DNA of 57,073 nucleotides from an uncultured Collinsella sp. (GTDB lineage Bacteria > Actinomycetota > Coriobacteriia > Coriobacteriales > Coriobacteriaceae): contig URWW01000007.1 of NCBI GenBank assembly GCA_900551665.1, positions 1 through 57,073 on the forward strand, read 5' to 3'. A program made the translations under genes and the position numbers. Under the pieces are notes generated by a model. It saw only the letters and a list, made by a program, of their open reading frames with translations, ran no database searches and had not been told where the DNA came from. Numbering within the stretch: position 1 is the stretch's first letter; the number at the start of each line of letters is the position of its first letter. Positions 15,591-24,466 of the stretch are shown piece by piece.

Positions 15591-17747
15591 ATGACCGCAC
15601 ACCTCACTCCCGCCGACCGCCCCTCCTGGCCGCGTCGCGCCGTCGTCACCGCCGGCATGCCCTACGGCAACAAGGGTCTGCACTTCGGCCACGTGGGAGG
15701 CGTCTTCGTCCCGGCGGACTTCTACGCTCGCTTCCTGCGCGACCGTCTGGGCCGCGAGAACGTGATCTTCGTCTCCGGCACCGACTGCTACGGCTCCCCC
15801 ATCATGGAGGGCTTCCGCAAGCGCCGTGAGGCAGACGGCTACACCAAGCACATCTCCGATTACGTGCGCGAGAACCACGACAGCCAGGAGACCGACCTCG
15901 CCAGCTTCGGCGTGTCCTGCGACCTGTATGCCGGCAGCGCGCTGGAGCCCGCCGTGCACATCCACGAGCGCATGACCGCCGAGATCGTCGAGCGCCTGCA
16001 CGAGCAGGGCAAGCTCACCAAGATGAGCACCAAACAGTTCTACGACCCGGCCGCCGGACAGTTCCTGAACGGCCGCCAGGTCCTCGGCCGCTGCCCCATC
16101 CAGGGCTGCAAGTCCGAGAAGGCCTACGCCGACGAATGCGACCTCGGCCACCAGTTCGAGCCCGAGGAGCTCATCGCCCCCAAGAGCGCGCTCACCGGCG
16201 AGACGCCCGAGCTCGTGCCGGTGGACAACCTGTATTTCGACCTGCCCGCCTACACCGAATACATGCGGGAGCACACCGAGCGCCTGGCCGCCGATCCCAC
16301 CGTGCGATCCGTGGTGTCCAAGACCATGCAGGAGTGGCTCGACGCCCCGCGCCTGTTCATCCAGGTGAAGTTTCGCGGTGAGTTCGAAGCCGTCCGCGGC
16401 GAGCTGCCCGCACACGAGGTCATTGAGGCCGAGGGCAACAAGGGCTCCTTCACGGTGATCTTCCCCACCTGGCGCGAGCGCGACGAGGCCCACGAGGTCC
16501 TCAACCGAGCCGGCGTGCGCTTCCGCTCCGGCAAGGCGCTCGTGCCGCTCCGCATCTCGGGCAACGTCGAGTGGGGCGTGCCCCTGCCCGAGGTCGAGGG
16601 CTGCCGTGACCTCACGGCCTGGGTCTGGCCCGAGAGCCTGTGGGCGCCCATCAGCTTCACCCGCGCCGTCCTCGCACGCGACGCCGCCAAGCTCGAAGCT
16701 GCGGGCACGCCTGCCGCCGAGCTCGCCGAGTGCGCCGTCGCCGACGCCCAACTCGTTGACGATGCCCCGGCCATGATCATGGACGAGCCCGCCTACACGC
16801 ACGCCAGCCTCGACTGGCGCGACTGGTGGGCCAGCGAGGATGCCCGCGCCTACCAATTCATCGGCCAGGACAACATCTACTTCTACTGCATCGCGCAATC
16901 CGGCATGTGGGAGGCACTCGACTGGAACATGCAGCAGTCCTGCGTTGCCGCCAACTACCATATCCTGTACATGGGCAAGAAGGCGAGCTCCAGCTCCCAG
17001 ACTCCCCCGCCGCTGGCGCATGAGATGCTCGAGCACTACACCCCCGAGCAGCTGCGCGCGCACTGGCTGTCGCTCGGCTTAGGCGAGAAACCCGTCAGCT
17101 TCTCCCCGAAGGCCTTCGACCTGCGCGAGACCGGCAAGGACAAAGACGGCAACCCCATCCTCGCCCGCGATGACAAGCGCGTAATCGACCCCGCCCTCAA
17201 GGAGGGCGCGCTGCTCACCGGTGTTTTCAACCGCCTGGCCCGCTCTGCGTTCTACGGCGTGGCCGTCAAGGAGGGCGATGAGGCCGCCTACCGCACCGGG
17301 TGCATCCCCGCGGGCGAGCCTTCCGAAGCCGCGCGCAACGCAGCCGAACAGGCGGCGATCGCGTTCGAGCAGGCCATGCACGCCTTCGAGCTGCACCACG
17401 CCCTCGGCGTGTGCGATGAGTTCCTGCGCGCCGCCAACAAGCGCTGGAGCGACGCCTCCAAGGCCGCGAAGAACAGCGGGGACGACGACGCCATGAACCA
17501 GGCGCTCGTCGACGCGTTCCACGAGCTGCGCGTGGCGACCGTCCTCATGCACGGCATCGTGCCCACGGGCTGCGAGCTGATCTGCGAGCACTTCGCCATC
17601 GACCCCGTCGCCTTCTTCTCCTGGGACAACATCTTCAAGACGAATGACGAGCTCACGGCCGAGTTGGGCGAGCAGCCCGGTACGCACGCCATCAAGGCGC
17701 TGCCGCCGCGCTTCGATTTCTTCGCGAAGCACCCGTCGCAGTTCTAA
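15591..17747 (+). CDS. Methionyl-tRNA synthetase-like class I enzyme
   Basis: A 718-residue class I synthetase of MetRS type. The first signature is LHFGHVGG (HIGH-like, about residue 26), then IFVSGTDCYGSP, a zinc-knuckle region RCPIQGCKSEKAYADECDLG (about 163-182), ISGNVEWGVPLP, WVWPESLWAPISFTRAV and YQFIGQDNIYFYCIAQSGMW. The second signature, normally KMSKS, reads MGKKASSSSQ (about 463). Downstream is a helical anticodon-binding-like domain. The altered KMSKS loop and large insertion make it divergent from standard MetG, so whether it is the housekeeping enzyme or a paralogue is undetermined. It is monocistronic and followed by a long inverted repeat. Confidence 0.85.
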   Translation: MTAHLTPADRPSWPRRAVVTAGMPYGNKGLHFGHVGGVFVPADFYARFLRDRLGRENVIFVSGTDCYGSPIMEGFRKRREADGYTKHISDYVRENHDSQETDLASFGVSCDLYAGSALEPAVHIHERMTAEIVERLHEQGKLTKMSTKQFYDPAAGQFLNGRQVLGRCPIQGCKSEKAYADECDLGHQFEPEELIAPKSALTGETPELVPVDNLYFDLPAYTEYMREHTERLAADPTVRSVVSKTMQEWLDAPRLFIQVKFRGEFEAVRGELPAHEVIEAEGNKGSFTVIFPTWRERDEAHEVLNRAGVRFRSGKALVPLRISGNVEWGVPLPEVEGCRDLTAWVWPESLWAPISFTRAVLARDAAKLEAAGTPAAELAECAVADAQLVDDAPAMIMDEPAYTHASLDWRDWWASEDARAYQFIGQDNIYFYCIAQSGMWEALDWNMQQSCVAANYHILYMGKKASSSSQTPPPLAHEMLEHYTPEQLRAHWLSLGLGEKPVSFSPKAFDLRETGKDKDGNPILARDDKRVIDPALKEGALLTGVFNRLARSAFYGVAVKEGDEAAYRTGCIPAGEPSEAARNAAEQAAIAFEQAMHAFELHHALGVCDEFLRAANKRWSDASKAAKNSGDDDAMNQALVDAFHELRVATVLMHGIVPTGCELICEHFAIDPVAFFSWDNIFKTNDELTAELGEQPGTHAIKALPPRFDFFAKHPSQF

Positions 17748-17758
17748 CGGACCGCCCG

Positions 17759-17872
17759 CCAGGTCCCGGGGCGAAGGTTTTTGCTCGGTCAAGTCCTGCT
17801 CGCGACGAAAGCCCACTGGGCTTTCTGTTCGTGCGGAATCTACAAAAACCTTCGCCCCGCCCCGGGACCTGG
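17759..17872. repeat. Long inverted repeat with nested hairpin, 3' of the MetRS-like gene
   Basis: The left arm 17759-17783 (CCAGGTCCCGGGGCGAAGG plus TTTTTG) pairs with the right arm 17843-17872, which carries a 5-base duplication (GGGGC) forming a bulge. The loop contains a second hairpin with stem GAAAGCCC/GGGCTTTC near 17807-17825. It lies 11 bases after the stop codon and could act as terminator, but its size and nested form match the element at 50949-51097. Confidence 0.85.
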
Positions 17873-17933
17873 CTGCGCAGAAGAATGGTCGGGAGATTCG
17901 CTCAGGACGAATTTGACTGGAAGGAACTCGTGC

Positions 17934-18470
17934 ATGAGAGTCGCGATTCGCAAAACCGTTGCCGCCGACGTTGAAGCGGCTGAAAAGTGCCTCGTGGACG
18001 GCAAGGTGGCACTTGCGGCGCTGGACATCCCCCAGTGGCTGGGCGACTACCCCAATCATCTCGATATCGAGGCCGACATGGCCGAAGATGCCTCATATGT
18101 GGCGGTCGGCAAGGACGGCACCGTGCTCGCCGTGATGGCGCTTTCCTTCTCGGGTGAGGAGACCTACGACCAAATCGACGGGGCCTGGCTGACCGAATCG
18201 GATTCGCGCGAACCCCGCTATGCCGTCATCCATCGCTGCGCCATCAGCGCCGCCGCCGCCCGCCGCGGCATCATGACGCTCATGTTCGAGGAGGGCGAGC
18301 GCATCGCGCGCGAACACGGATCTCAGAGCATCCGCGTCGACACCCACGAGCGCAACATCCCCGTGCAGGGACTCGTAAGTAAGCTCGGCTACACCCACTG
18401 CGGCACCATCACGCTTCCTTATCCCGGCGAAGTTGATCCTTTGCGCATCGCATTCGAGAAGGTCCTCTAA
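17934..18470 (+). CDS. GNAT-family N-acetyltransferase
   Basis: A 178-residue protein with the GNAT fold. A typical opening strand (MRVAIRKTVAADVEAAEKCL) is followed by the acetyl-CoA region YAVIHRCAISAAAARRGIMT (residues about 97-116, the R/Q-x-x-G-x-A-like loop here being AARRGIM), then SIRVDTHERNIPVQGLVSKL and GYTHCGTI. The substrate cannot be told from sequence. AAGGA precedes the ATG at 17934. The next gene begins 3 bases after its stop, so it is cotranscribed with the rRNA methyltransferase. Confidence 0.88.
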   Translation: MRVAIRKTVAADVEAAEKCLVDGKVALAALDIPQWLGDYPNHLDIEADMAEDASYVAVGKDGTVLAVMALSFSGEETYDQIDGAWLTESDSREPRYAVIHRCAISAAAARRGIMTLMFEEGERIAREHGSQSIRVDTHERNIPVQGLVSKLGYTHCGTITLPYPGEVDPLRIAFEKVL

Positions 18471-18473
18471 CCT

Positions 18474-19391
18474 ATGGCGCGCCCGGGCGTTCAAAAGCAC
18501 TTCGACATCGCCGAGCTCCTTCGCTGCCCTTTATGCGGAACAGAAATGCATGCGCGGCAATCCTCAGTCGCCTGTAAAAGCGGCCACGATTTCGCCATCT
18601 CGGCGAAGGGCTTTTTGAACCTCATCCCGCATCAGAAACCCCTCAAGGGCTACGACGAAACGTTCTTCGCGAGCCGCCAGCGCATCATGGAGCATGGTTA
18701 CTATCGCGAAGTGCATCAGGCCGTCACCGCCTCTCTAAACGAGCTCGCAAGCACGGCGACCGTCATCGATGCCGGGTGCGGCGAGGGATCATACGCCAAG
18801 GACGCGGCTCGCGCGCTCCCCCACTCGACCGTCTTGGGCCTCGACATCGCAAAGGACGCGATCCGCGTCGCCGCTCGCGGTGGCGGTCCGGTGCGCTGGC
18901 TCGTCGCCGACCTTGCGAACATCCCGCTCTCCGATTCCGCGGCCGACGCGATCCTCAACGTATTCACACCCGCCAACTACGACGAATTCAAACGCGTCCT
19001 CAAACCGGGCGGAATGCTCGTCAAGGTCATCCCCGCCCCGCAGCATATGCACGAGCTGCGCGAACTTGCAGGTGAGCAGCTATCCGAGGCCGATTTCGTC
19101 GACCACGGCGTTTCCGAGCACCTGATGCGCCATATGAACGTCGTGAGTCGGGCCCGCGTGACCCAAACGTCTCCCGTTCAGGCGGAAGACGCACTCGACC
19201 TGGTGCGCATGAGCCCCGTGGCCTTCAGCATCGAGGAGCACGTCCTCGATCTCGACTCTCTGACGCACATCACCGTCGACGCCGAGATCATCTGCGCTCA
19301 GTTCACTTTCCGCCGTGACTGTTGCGCCAAATCTCTCGTCCCAGGCCAAGAGCCAGGAACAAGGCGCTCGCATAACCCAAAAAGCCGATAA
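18474..19391 (+). CDS. rlmA: RlmA-like 23S rRNA (guanine-N1) methyltransferase
   Basis: SAM-dependent methyltransferase of 305 residues. The N-terminal zinc-ribbon (LRCPLCGTEM ... SVACKSGHDFA, C-x2-C ... C-x3-H) followed by the linker AKGFLNLI is typical of RlmA. The SAM domain has VIDAGCGEGSYAKD (motif I), LGLDIAKDAIRVAA and WLVADLANIPLSD, and a VLKPGGMLVKVIP block. It modifies G745 or G748 of 23S rRNA in known members. The last 30 codons overlap the convergent ubiB gene by 89 bases and form a basic tail not usual for the family. Confidence 0.85.
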   Translation: MARPGVQKHFDIAELLRCPLCGTEMHARQSSVACKSGHDFAISAKGFLNLIPHQKPLKGYDETFFASRQRIMEHGYYREVHQAVTASLNELASTATVIDAGCGEGSYAKDAARALPHSTVLGLDIAKDAIRVAARGGGPVRWLVADLANIPLSDSAADAILNVFTPANYDEFKRVLKPGGMLVKVIPAPQHMHELRELAGEQLSEADFVDHGVSEHLMRHMNVVSRARVTQTSPVQAEDALDLVRMSPVAFSIEEHVLDLDSLTHITVDAEIICAQFTFRRDCCAKSLVPGQEPGTRRSHNPKSR

Positions 19392-21102
19392 CGGGGATGC
19401 CGAAGATGACCGGCTCGATCTTGGCGTAGTACACGACGGATGAGCCGATGAAAAGGCCCGCGATGACGATCGCCATCGACAGGCGGTCCACGATGCCGCC
19501 GACATGTCGGAGCACCTGCTCGCTGCCGAGCACCTGCATGTTCATCTTGAGCTGACCGCGTGTGAGCATCCTGGAAGCCAAGCCGAGCTGCTCGGCCATC
19601 TCCAGATGACCCTTGAGGGCGCGGTACGACGCGTGCGTCAGTTCATCGGCGGCCTCGCGGGCACGGCGATACGAGCTTTTCTCATGCTTGATATGCTCAG
19701 TGATGATCTCAATCATGTTGACGTCGGGCATATACTCGGTGAGCAGGCCCTCGAGCGTCACCATGCCGCGCGCGAACATCGTCACCACGCTGGGCAGTTC
19801 GACATCGTTCTTGCGCGCCAGGCTGATGAGGGAGGTCAGGAACTCGCCGATGTCGAGGTCCTTCAAATCCAGGCCGGCAAAATCGGCGATGATGAAGTCG
19901 AGGTCGCTGAGGAACGTGGAGTGGTCGAGCTCGGCGGAATCGCCCCTCGTCACGGCGAAGCGCATAAGCGAGTCCTTGAGCTTGGGGACATCGCCCGTCG
20001 CGACCGCGTAGATCATATCTTTGACGATGCCGCGGTCATGGCTGGACATACGCCCCACCATACCCATATCGATGAAATAAACGATGCCGTCCCTCACGAT
20101 GATGTTCCCCGCATGCGGGTCGGCATGGAAAAAGCCATCCTGAAGCACCTGGGTCGCATAGTCATCGACAATGGACGACCCGACCTTCTCAAGATCGTAC
20201 CCCGCCTCGACCAGACGCTCGGGATCGGCGATGGAGATGCCGTCGACGTAATCCATGACAACGATGTGCTCGGTGCAATACGCCAAATATGAGCGCGGGC
20301 AGGAAATCGCCCCGTCATCCTCGTGCAACCGATGGAACTCGTCGAGGTTGCGAGCCTCCATGAGGAAGTTCGTCTCCTCGCGAAACGACTGCCACAGCTC
20401 CTCGACCACGCCCTTGAGATCGATGAACTGGTCGGTTTTCACAAAATGGGACGCCTGGGCCACGATGGAGCGCATGATGTCGATATCTTGCGCCATGACC
20501 CGCTGGGCGCCGGGGCGCTGCACCTTGATGGCCACATCCTCGCCCGTGAGCAGCGTAGCTCGATGCACTTGCGCGAGCGACGCGCTTCCCAGGGGCTTGC
20601 GGTCGATATGCGAGAATATCTCGCCGAGCGGCCTGCCGTATTCGGCGACGAGGCAATCGTTCACCACGGCGAACGGGACGGGCTCCACGTTCGAGCGAAG
20701 ACGACGCAGCTCATCGCAATACTCTTGCGGCAAAATCTCGGAACGGTTGGCGAGGATCTGCCCCATCTTGACGAACATGGGACCCAAATCCTCAAGCATG
20801 CACCGCAGTCGACGCGGCGTGAGATTATGCCATGCCTCGTACTTGCGCACGATCGACAGGATCTCAGCGATGCGCTGACGACGGCCGCGCGAAGTGAGCT
20901 TGACCTCCTCGGAGGGAGCCATGGCCTCCGGCTCCTCCGGGAAGACGTCGACGGCGCGCGGCATACGCCATGATGAGCGGAGCGCCTCCTCAACCCCCTC
21001 GAGGTTGACCGTGTCCTCGGGGCTCAGCGGTTTGCGGGCGACATTCGCCCCATCGTGCGCGCTCGGTGTCGCAGCGCGCTTGTCCTCTGCGTCGATGGTC
21101 AT
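19303..21102 (-). CDS. ABC1/AarF/UbiB-family atypical kinase
   Basis: A 599-residue membrane-associated protein-kinase-like ATPase. After about 100 N-terminal residues it has the family-specific KxGQ helix (PMFVKMGQILANRSEILPQE), the A-rich nucleotide loop GSASLAQVHRA, the lysine strand AIKVQRPG, the catalytic loop FFHADPHAGNI and the metal site YFIDMGM (in place of DFG). Two C-terminal membrane helices (SMAIVIAGLFIGSSVVYYA, IPVIGFLGYASALFLAL) anchor it. Family members act in quinone or isoprenoid-lipid homeostasis; the role in this anaerobe is unknown. A phasin-like gene starts its unit 6 bases upstream. The 3' end overlaps rlmA tail-to-tail. Confidence 0.9.
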   Translation of the reverse strand: MTIDAEDKRAATPSAHDGANVARKPLSPEDTVNLEGVEEALRSSWRMPRAVDVFPEEPEAMAPSEEVKLTSRGRRQRIAEILSIVRKYEAWHNLTPRRLRCMLEDLGPMFVKMGQILANRSEILPQEYCDELRRLRSNVEPVPFAVVNDCLVAEYGRPLGEIFSHIDRKPLGSASLAQVHRATLLTGEDVAIKVQRPGAQRVMAQDIDIMRSIVAQASHFVKTDQFIDLKGVVEELWQSFREETNFLMEARNLDEFHRLHEDDGAISCPRSYLAYCTEHIVVMDYVDGISIADPERLVEAGYDLEKVGSSIVDDYATQVLQDGFFHADPHAGNIIVRDGIVYFIDMGMVGRMSSHDRGIVKDMIYAVATGDVPKLKDSLMRFAVTRGDSAELDHSTFLSDLDFIIADFAGLDLKDLDIGEFLTSLISLARKNDVELPSVVTMFARGMVTLEGLLTEYMPDVNMIEIITEHIKHEKSSYRRAREAADELTHASYRALKGHLEMAEQLGLASRMLTRGQLKMNMQVLGSEQVLRHVGGIVDRLSMAIVIAGLFIGSSVVYYAKIEPVIFGIPVIGFLGYASALFLALGLGREIWRNSHGGK

Positions 21103-21108
21103 GAGCGG

Positions 21109-21591
21109 TTACTCGACCGCCTGACCGTCCTCGACGGGCTCGGCGTCCACAGGGGAGGCGGGCTCGGCGTCGACGACCACAGTCTCTTCGACCTCGACGG
21201 TCACCGTGCCGTCATCGACCGAATCGACCAGGTCGCGCACATGGGCCATGAACGCGACGCGCTCGGACTTGGTCAGCAAACGCACACGGGCGAGGATGAG
21301 TTCGTCGAGAATGCGCTCGGCGGCGGTTGCCCCATGCTCGCTCAGACGCTCGGTCACCTCGGAGAACGTACCTCCGGCGTCCATGAAGATATCGGACATG
21401 GAGCGCGTGAAATCGGACGAACGGCTGTCGTGTCGTGCCCGCTCCCCGCGGTCGTTAAGATCGCGCAGGACCTCCTCGCCGCGCGCGTTCAGCCCATCAA
21501 GGAGCTCCTTGCCCTTCTCCGCGGTCACCGCCGCGGCACCGAAGCCGACGTTGACCATACCGTTGACGAGCTCTTCGAATTTCGTGGCCAT
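21109..21591 (-). CDS. Phasin-like helical protein
   Basis: A 160-residue protein starting MATKFEELVNGMVNVGFGAA, with an amphipathic helical N-terminus (about 1-45, GAAAVTAEKGKELLDGLNAR), a second helical part including LTKSERVAFMAHVRDLVDSV (about 108-127), and an acidic Pro/Ala/Val tail. The pattern resembles phasin or polyhydroxyalkanoate-granule-associated proteins and related regulators found next to UbiB-type kinases. No PHA synthase is in the window. It is transcribed into ubiB with a 6-base gap, so the pair likely functions together at a membrane or lipid surface. Confidence 0.7.
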   Translation of the reverse strand: MATKFEELVNGMVNVGFGAAAVTAEKGKELLDGLNARGEEVLRDLNDRGERARHDSRSSDFTRSMSDIFMDAGGTFSEVTERLSEHGATAAERILDELILARVRLLTKSERVAFMAHVRDLVDSVDDGTVTVEVEETVVVDAEPASPVDAEPVEDGQAVE

Positions 21592-21673
21592 GGAAGCCTC
21601 CTAGACATTCACCGCGCGCCCGTTGCGCGCGCTCCCGTAGAAACACTTGTACCCATCGCCGCGCCTGAAAAGC

Positions 21674-21711
21674 CGACGGCGGCGAACGGTTTTGCAACCT
21701 CGCCGCCGTCG
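21674..21711 (-). terminator. Terminator of the C69 dipeptidase gene
   Basis: A 12-bp perfect GC stem (21674-21685 with 21700-21711, 14-base loop), followed on the minus strand by GCTTTTC. It is 26 bases beyond the dipeptidase stop. Confidence 0.75.
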
Positions 21712-21736
21712 CGATGAATATCGGGTTAGATGGAAC

Positions 21737-23389
21737 TTAGCGCTCGTTGTCTGACATCGCGAAGCCGTTCTTCATCGCGCAGCTCGTGATGTAGAGCACC
21801 TGCCCGAGCAGCTTGTCCGTTGCGACCTTGAGATCGGCGCACAGCGCATCGTTGGCCTTGGCAAGCAGGGCGGGAATCTGCTCGTCGGCAAGATCGGCAG
21901 CGGCCTTATCCGTTTCACGCAGCATCTTGTGGCCGAGCGAGCCGATCTTCTCCTGATAGGACTCGATCTTCGCGGAAGTCTCGTTGAAGCGGGCGTCGGC
22001 AAGTGCGGCGATGACGCGATTTGCCCAGTAGAAGCTCTCGGTCGTCACGCGCTCGGTGGTATCGGACAGGTACGAGGGCATCTCATCGACGTTCGCGTAA
22101 AGCGCGACCAGGGAGTTGAACGCATTCGAGCCAAAGGCCATCCACTGGATGCACTGAAGGGGCTCGGGAACATACGGGCGGATCTGCAGAACGGCGAGCT
22201 GGCTGTTGCGGTTGATGCCGATGGGACGATAGGCGTTACGCGTGGCGTGCGTGCCCTTGTTGCCATAGCAATCGTACTCGGTTCCCTGGTAGTGGGAAGA
22301 CAGGACGTACTTCACATCCTCGATGGTCACCTTGCGCTCGGGCACGCGGCTCCAGGGGATGTCGTCCGATTCGGGCGTGAACGCGGCATCCGGGCCGTCC
22401 CAGCCGTCGTGCGGGTTCAGGCAACGCTGCATATACCAAGCGCGCGGGGTGTTGTAGACATGGTCGGAATCGGAATGAGAGCCAAAGGCCTCACGCGGGT
22501 TGAAAATCTCACCCGAGCGCATGCCCTCACGGACATCCGCAATCAGATCCATGAGGTCGGCGAGATACTCCTCATACGCATCGGCCTCCTCGCCCTCAAG
22601 ATCGTCGAGGTCGTCCGTGAAGTACTCCTCGTCCAAGATGTCCTCGGGCTCGAGGCGATTCGTATTGGTGAGGTTGAGGTGGTTCTCGGCCATCCACTCG
22701 CGCAGGTCGGGGCTAGCCATGTGCTCGACCTGCTCGCCCTCGGCGTCCAACAGATCGAAGTAGTCGATACCAAGCTGGTTGGGCATGGTCACATAGGCGT
22801 CGTCGGGAACGCGCTTGGCGATCCAATGATGGCCGCCGATCGTCTCGAGCCACCAGATCTCATCGGCATCGGAAAATGCGATGCCGTTCATCTCGTAGGT
22901 TCCGTATTGCTCGAGAAGCGAACCCAGGCGCTGAACGCCCTCGCGGGCGGAGTGGACATAAGGCAAGACGACGGTGACGAAATCCTCCTCGGAGAGACCG
23001 CCAGGCACCTCGGGCGTATAGTCGGGATCGCCGGGCTCACCATGGGCGGGAACATACTCGACGAGCGGGTCGGCACCGAGCACGCGCTCGTTTGACGTGA
23101 TGGTCTCAGTGGCGCTCATGCCGACGTTCGCCTCATTGAAACCGGCGGCGGCCCAAACACCATGACCCTGAATGACATCGGGAACGCTGGAGTAGCGCAT
23201 GGGGTTGTCCGGAAGCTCGAAGCTCAGGTGAGAGAGCACGCTCGTATAGGTGCGCGGCTGGTCCTCGGGATGGACCACCATCATCTTCTGGGGCTCGAAC
23301 TTACCGTTGGGCGAATCCTCATTGCGGGCAACGATGGTCGACCCGTCGTAGCTCGCGTGCTTACCGACCAAGATCGTGGTGCATGCCAT
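21737..23389 (-). CDS. C69-family dipeptidase (PepD-like)
   Basis: N-terminal-nucleophile hydrolase of 550 residues that cleaves dipeptides. The start MACTTILVGKHASYDGSTIV gives Cys3 as the predicted nucleophile after removal of Met-Ala, with the family element ARNEDS next. Other markers are VGMSATETI, PYVHSAREGVQRLG, GIAFSDADEIWWLETIGGHHWIA (broken here: IAFSDADEIW, ETIGGHHWIA) and VPDDAYVTMPNQ. No signal peptide, so it acts in the cytoplasm. It stands alone between two terminators. It probably serves amino-acid acquisition from peptides. Confidence 0.93.
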   Translation of the reverse strand: MACTTILVGKHASYDGSTIVARNEDSPNGKFEPQKMMVVHPEDQPRTYTSVLSHLSFELPDNPMRYSSVPDVIQGHGVWAAAGFNEANVGMSATETITSNERVLGADPLVEYVPAHGEPGDPDYTPEVPGGLSEEDFVTVVLPYVHSAREGVQRLGSLLEQYGTYEMNGIAFSDADEIWWLETIGGHHWIAKRVPDDAYVTMPNQLGIDYFDLLDAEGEQVEHMASPDLREWMAENHLNLTNTNRLEPEDILDEEYFTDDLDDLEGEEADAYEEYLADLMDLIADVREGMRSGEIFNPREAFGSHSDSDHVYNTPRAWYMQRCLNPHDGWDGPDAAFTPESDDIPWSRVPERKVTIEDVKYVLSSHYQGTEYDCYGNKGTHATRNAYRPIGINRNSQLAVLQIRPYVPEPLQCIQWMAFGSNAFNSLVALYANVDEMPSYLSDTTERVTTESFYWANRVIAALADARFNETSAKIESYQEKIGSLGHKMLRETDKAAADLADEQIPALLAKANDALCADLKVATDKLLGQVLYITSCAMKNGFAMSDNER

Positions 23390-23479
23390 GAATCCTCCTT
23401 GGGGTCTGTGCGGTCACTGGCCACAGTGTACCCATGGCAACGCAAGGCTACGCCGATGAACTGACGAGCGGCACGGCAA

Positions 23480-23525
23480 AGCCCCCACCATGAACGGTGC
23501 CGGAGCATCGAACACGATGGGGGCT
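23480..23525 (-). terminator. Probable terminator of fhs-folD
   Basis: AGCCCCCA (23480-23487) pairs with TGGGGGCT (23518-23525), with partial pairing continuing inside. On the minus strand TTTGCC follows. It is about 60 bases after the folD stop. Confidence 0.6.
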
Positions 23526-23585
23526 CAACATAGAAAACGGGAACGCGCCACGGGCACGCTGCAGAGAAAAGCGCGGGAGCAGACG

Positions 23586-24458
23586 CTACGCGAATCTGGC
23601 AGCTTCGGGGTGCTGAAGCTCGGCCGCCAGGCACACGTTGCTCATCAGCATGGCGCGCGTCATGGGGCCCACGCCACCCGGTACCGGCGTGATGGAACCC
23701 GCAACCAGCTCGGCGGATGCAAAGTCGACATCGCCGCAGAGCTTACCGACCTCGTCGCGGTCCATGCCGACGTCGATGACAGCGGCGCCTGGTTTGATCC
23801 AGGGGCCCTTGACCATCTTTGGGATGCCGCACGCGACCACGAGGATATCGGCGCTCTGGCAGATCCGAGCGAGCTCACACGGGTCGGTATGGGAATGCGC
23901 GACAGAAATCGTGGCATTGCGCGCAAGCAACATGAGCGACATGGGCTTGCCCACGATGGACGAGCGCCCCACGATCACCGCGTTCTTACCTGCCGGGTCG
24001 ATACCATAAGCGTCGAGCATCTCCATGATGCCGGCAGGCGTGCAAGGCCGAAGCCCCGGAAGACCTCGGACGAGCTTGCCCAGATTCTCCGGGTGAAAGC
24101 CGTCGACGTCTTTCTTGGGATCGATCGCGGTGACAACCTGCTCGGCATCGAGATGGGCCGGCAGCGGCATCTGCACCAGGATGCCCGCGATGGAGGGATC
24201 GGCGTTCAGCCGCTCGATGAGCGACATGAGTTCACCTTGCGTCGTATCCTCGGAGAGCTTGAAATCCTGGGACGGGATGCCGCACTCCTCACAGTCGCGC
24301 AACTTGGCGCGAACATACGTGGCGGAACCCTGATCGTCGCCGACCAGCACAACCGCCAGACCACACGGGACACCCTGCGCCATCAAGTTCGCGGCGCGCT
24401 CGGCAGCGCGACCGCGAACCTCGGCAGCGAGTTTCTTGCCGTCGATAATCGTAGCCAT
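23586..24458 (-). CDS. folD: Methylenetetrahydrofolate dehydrogenase/cyclohydrolase
   Basis: Bifunctional enzyme interconverting 5,10-methylene-, methenyl- and 10-formyl-tetrahydrofolate in the cytoplasm. The 290 residues show GDDQGSATYVRAKLRDCEEC with the catalytic YxxxK (Y-V-R-A-K), ILVQMPLP, PKKDVDGFHPENLGKL, CTPAGIMEML, and the dinucleotide site VIVGRSSIVGKPMSLML, ending near VPGGVGPMTRAMLM. It starts 8 bases after fhs, forming a two-gene one-carbon operon. The motifs are standard. Confidence 0.97.
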   Translation of the reverse strand: MATIIDGKKLAAEVRGRAAERAANLMAQGVPCGLAVVLVGDDQGSATYVRAKLRDCEECGIPSQDFKLSEDTTQGELMSLIERLNADPSIAGILVQMPLPAHLDAEQVVTAIDPKKDVDGFHPENLGKLVRGLPGLRPCTPAGIMEMLDAYGIDPAGKNAVIVGRSSIVGKPMSLMLLARNATISVAHSHTDPCELARICQSADILVVACGIPKMVKGPWIKPGAAVIDVGMDRDEVGKLCGDVDFASAELVAGSITPVPGGVGPMTRAMLMSNVCLAAELQHPEAARFA

Positions 24459-24466
24459 ACCGGTCC

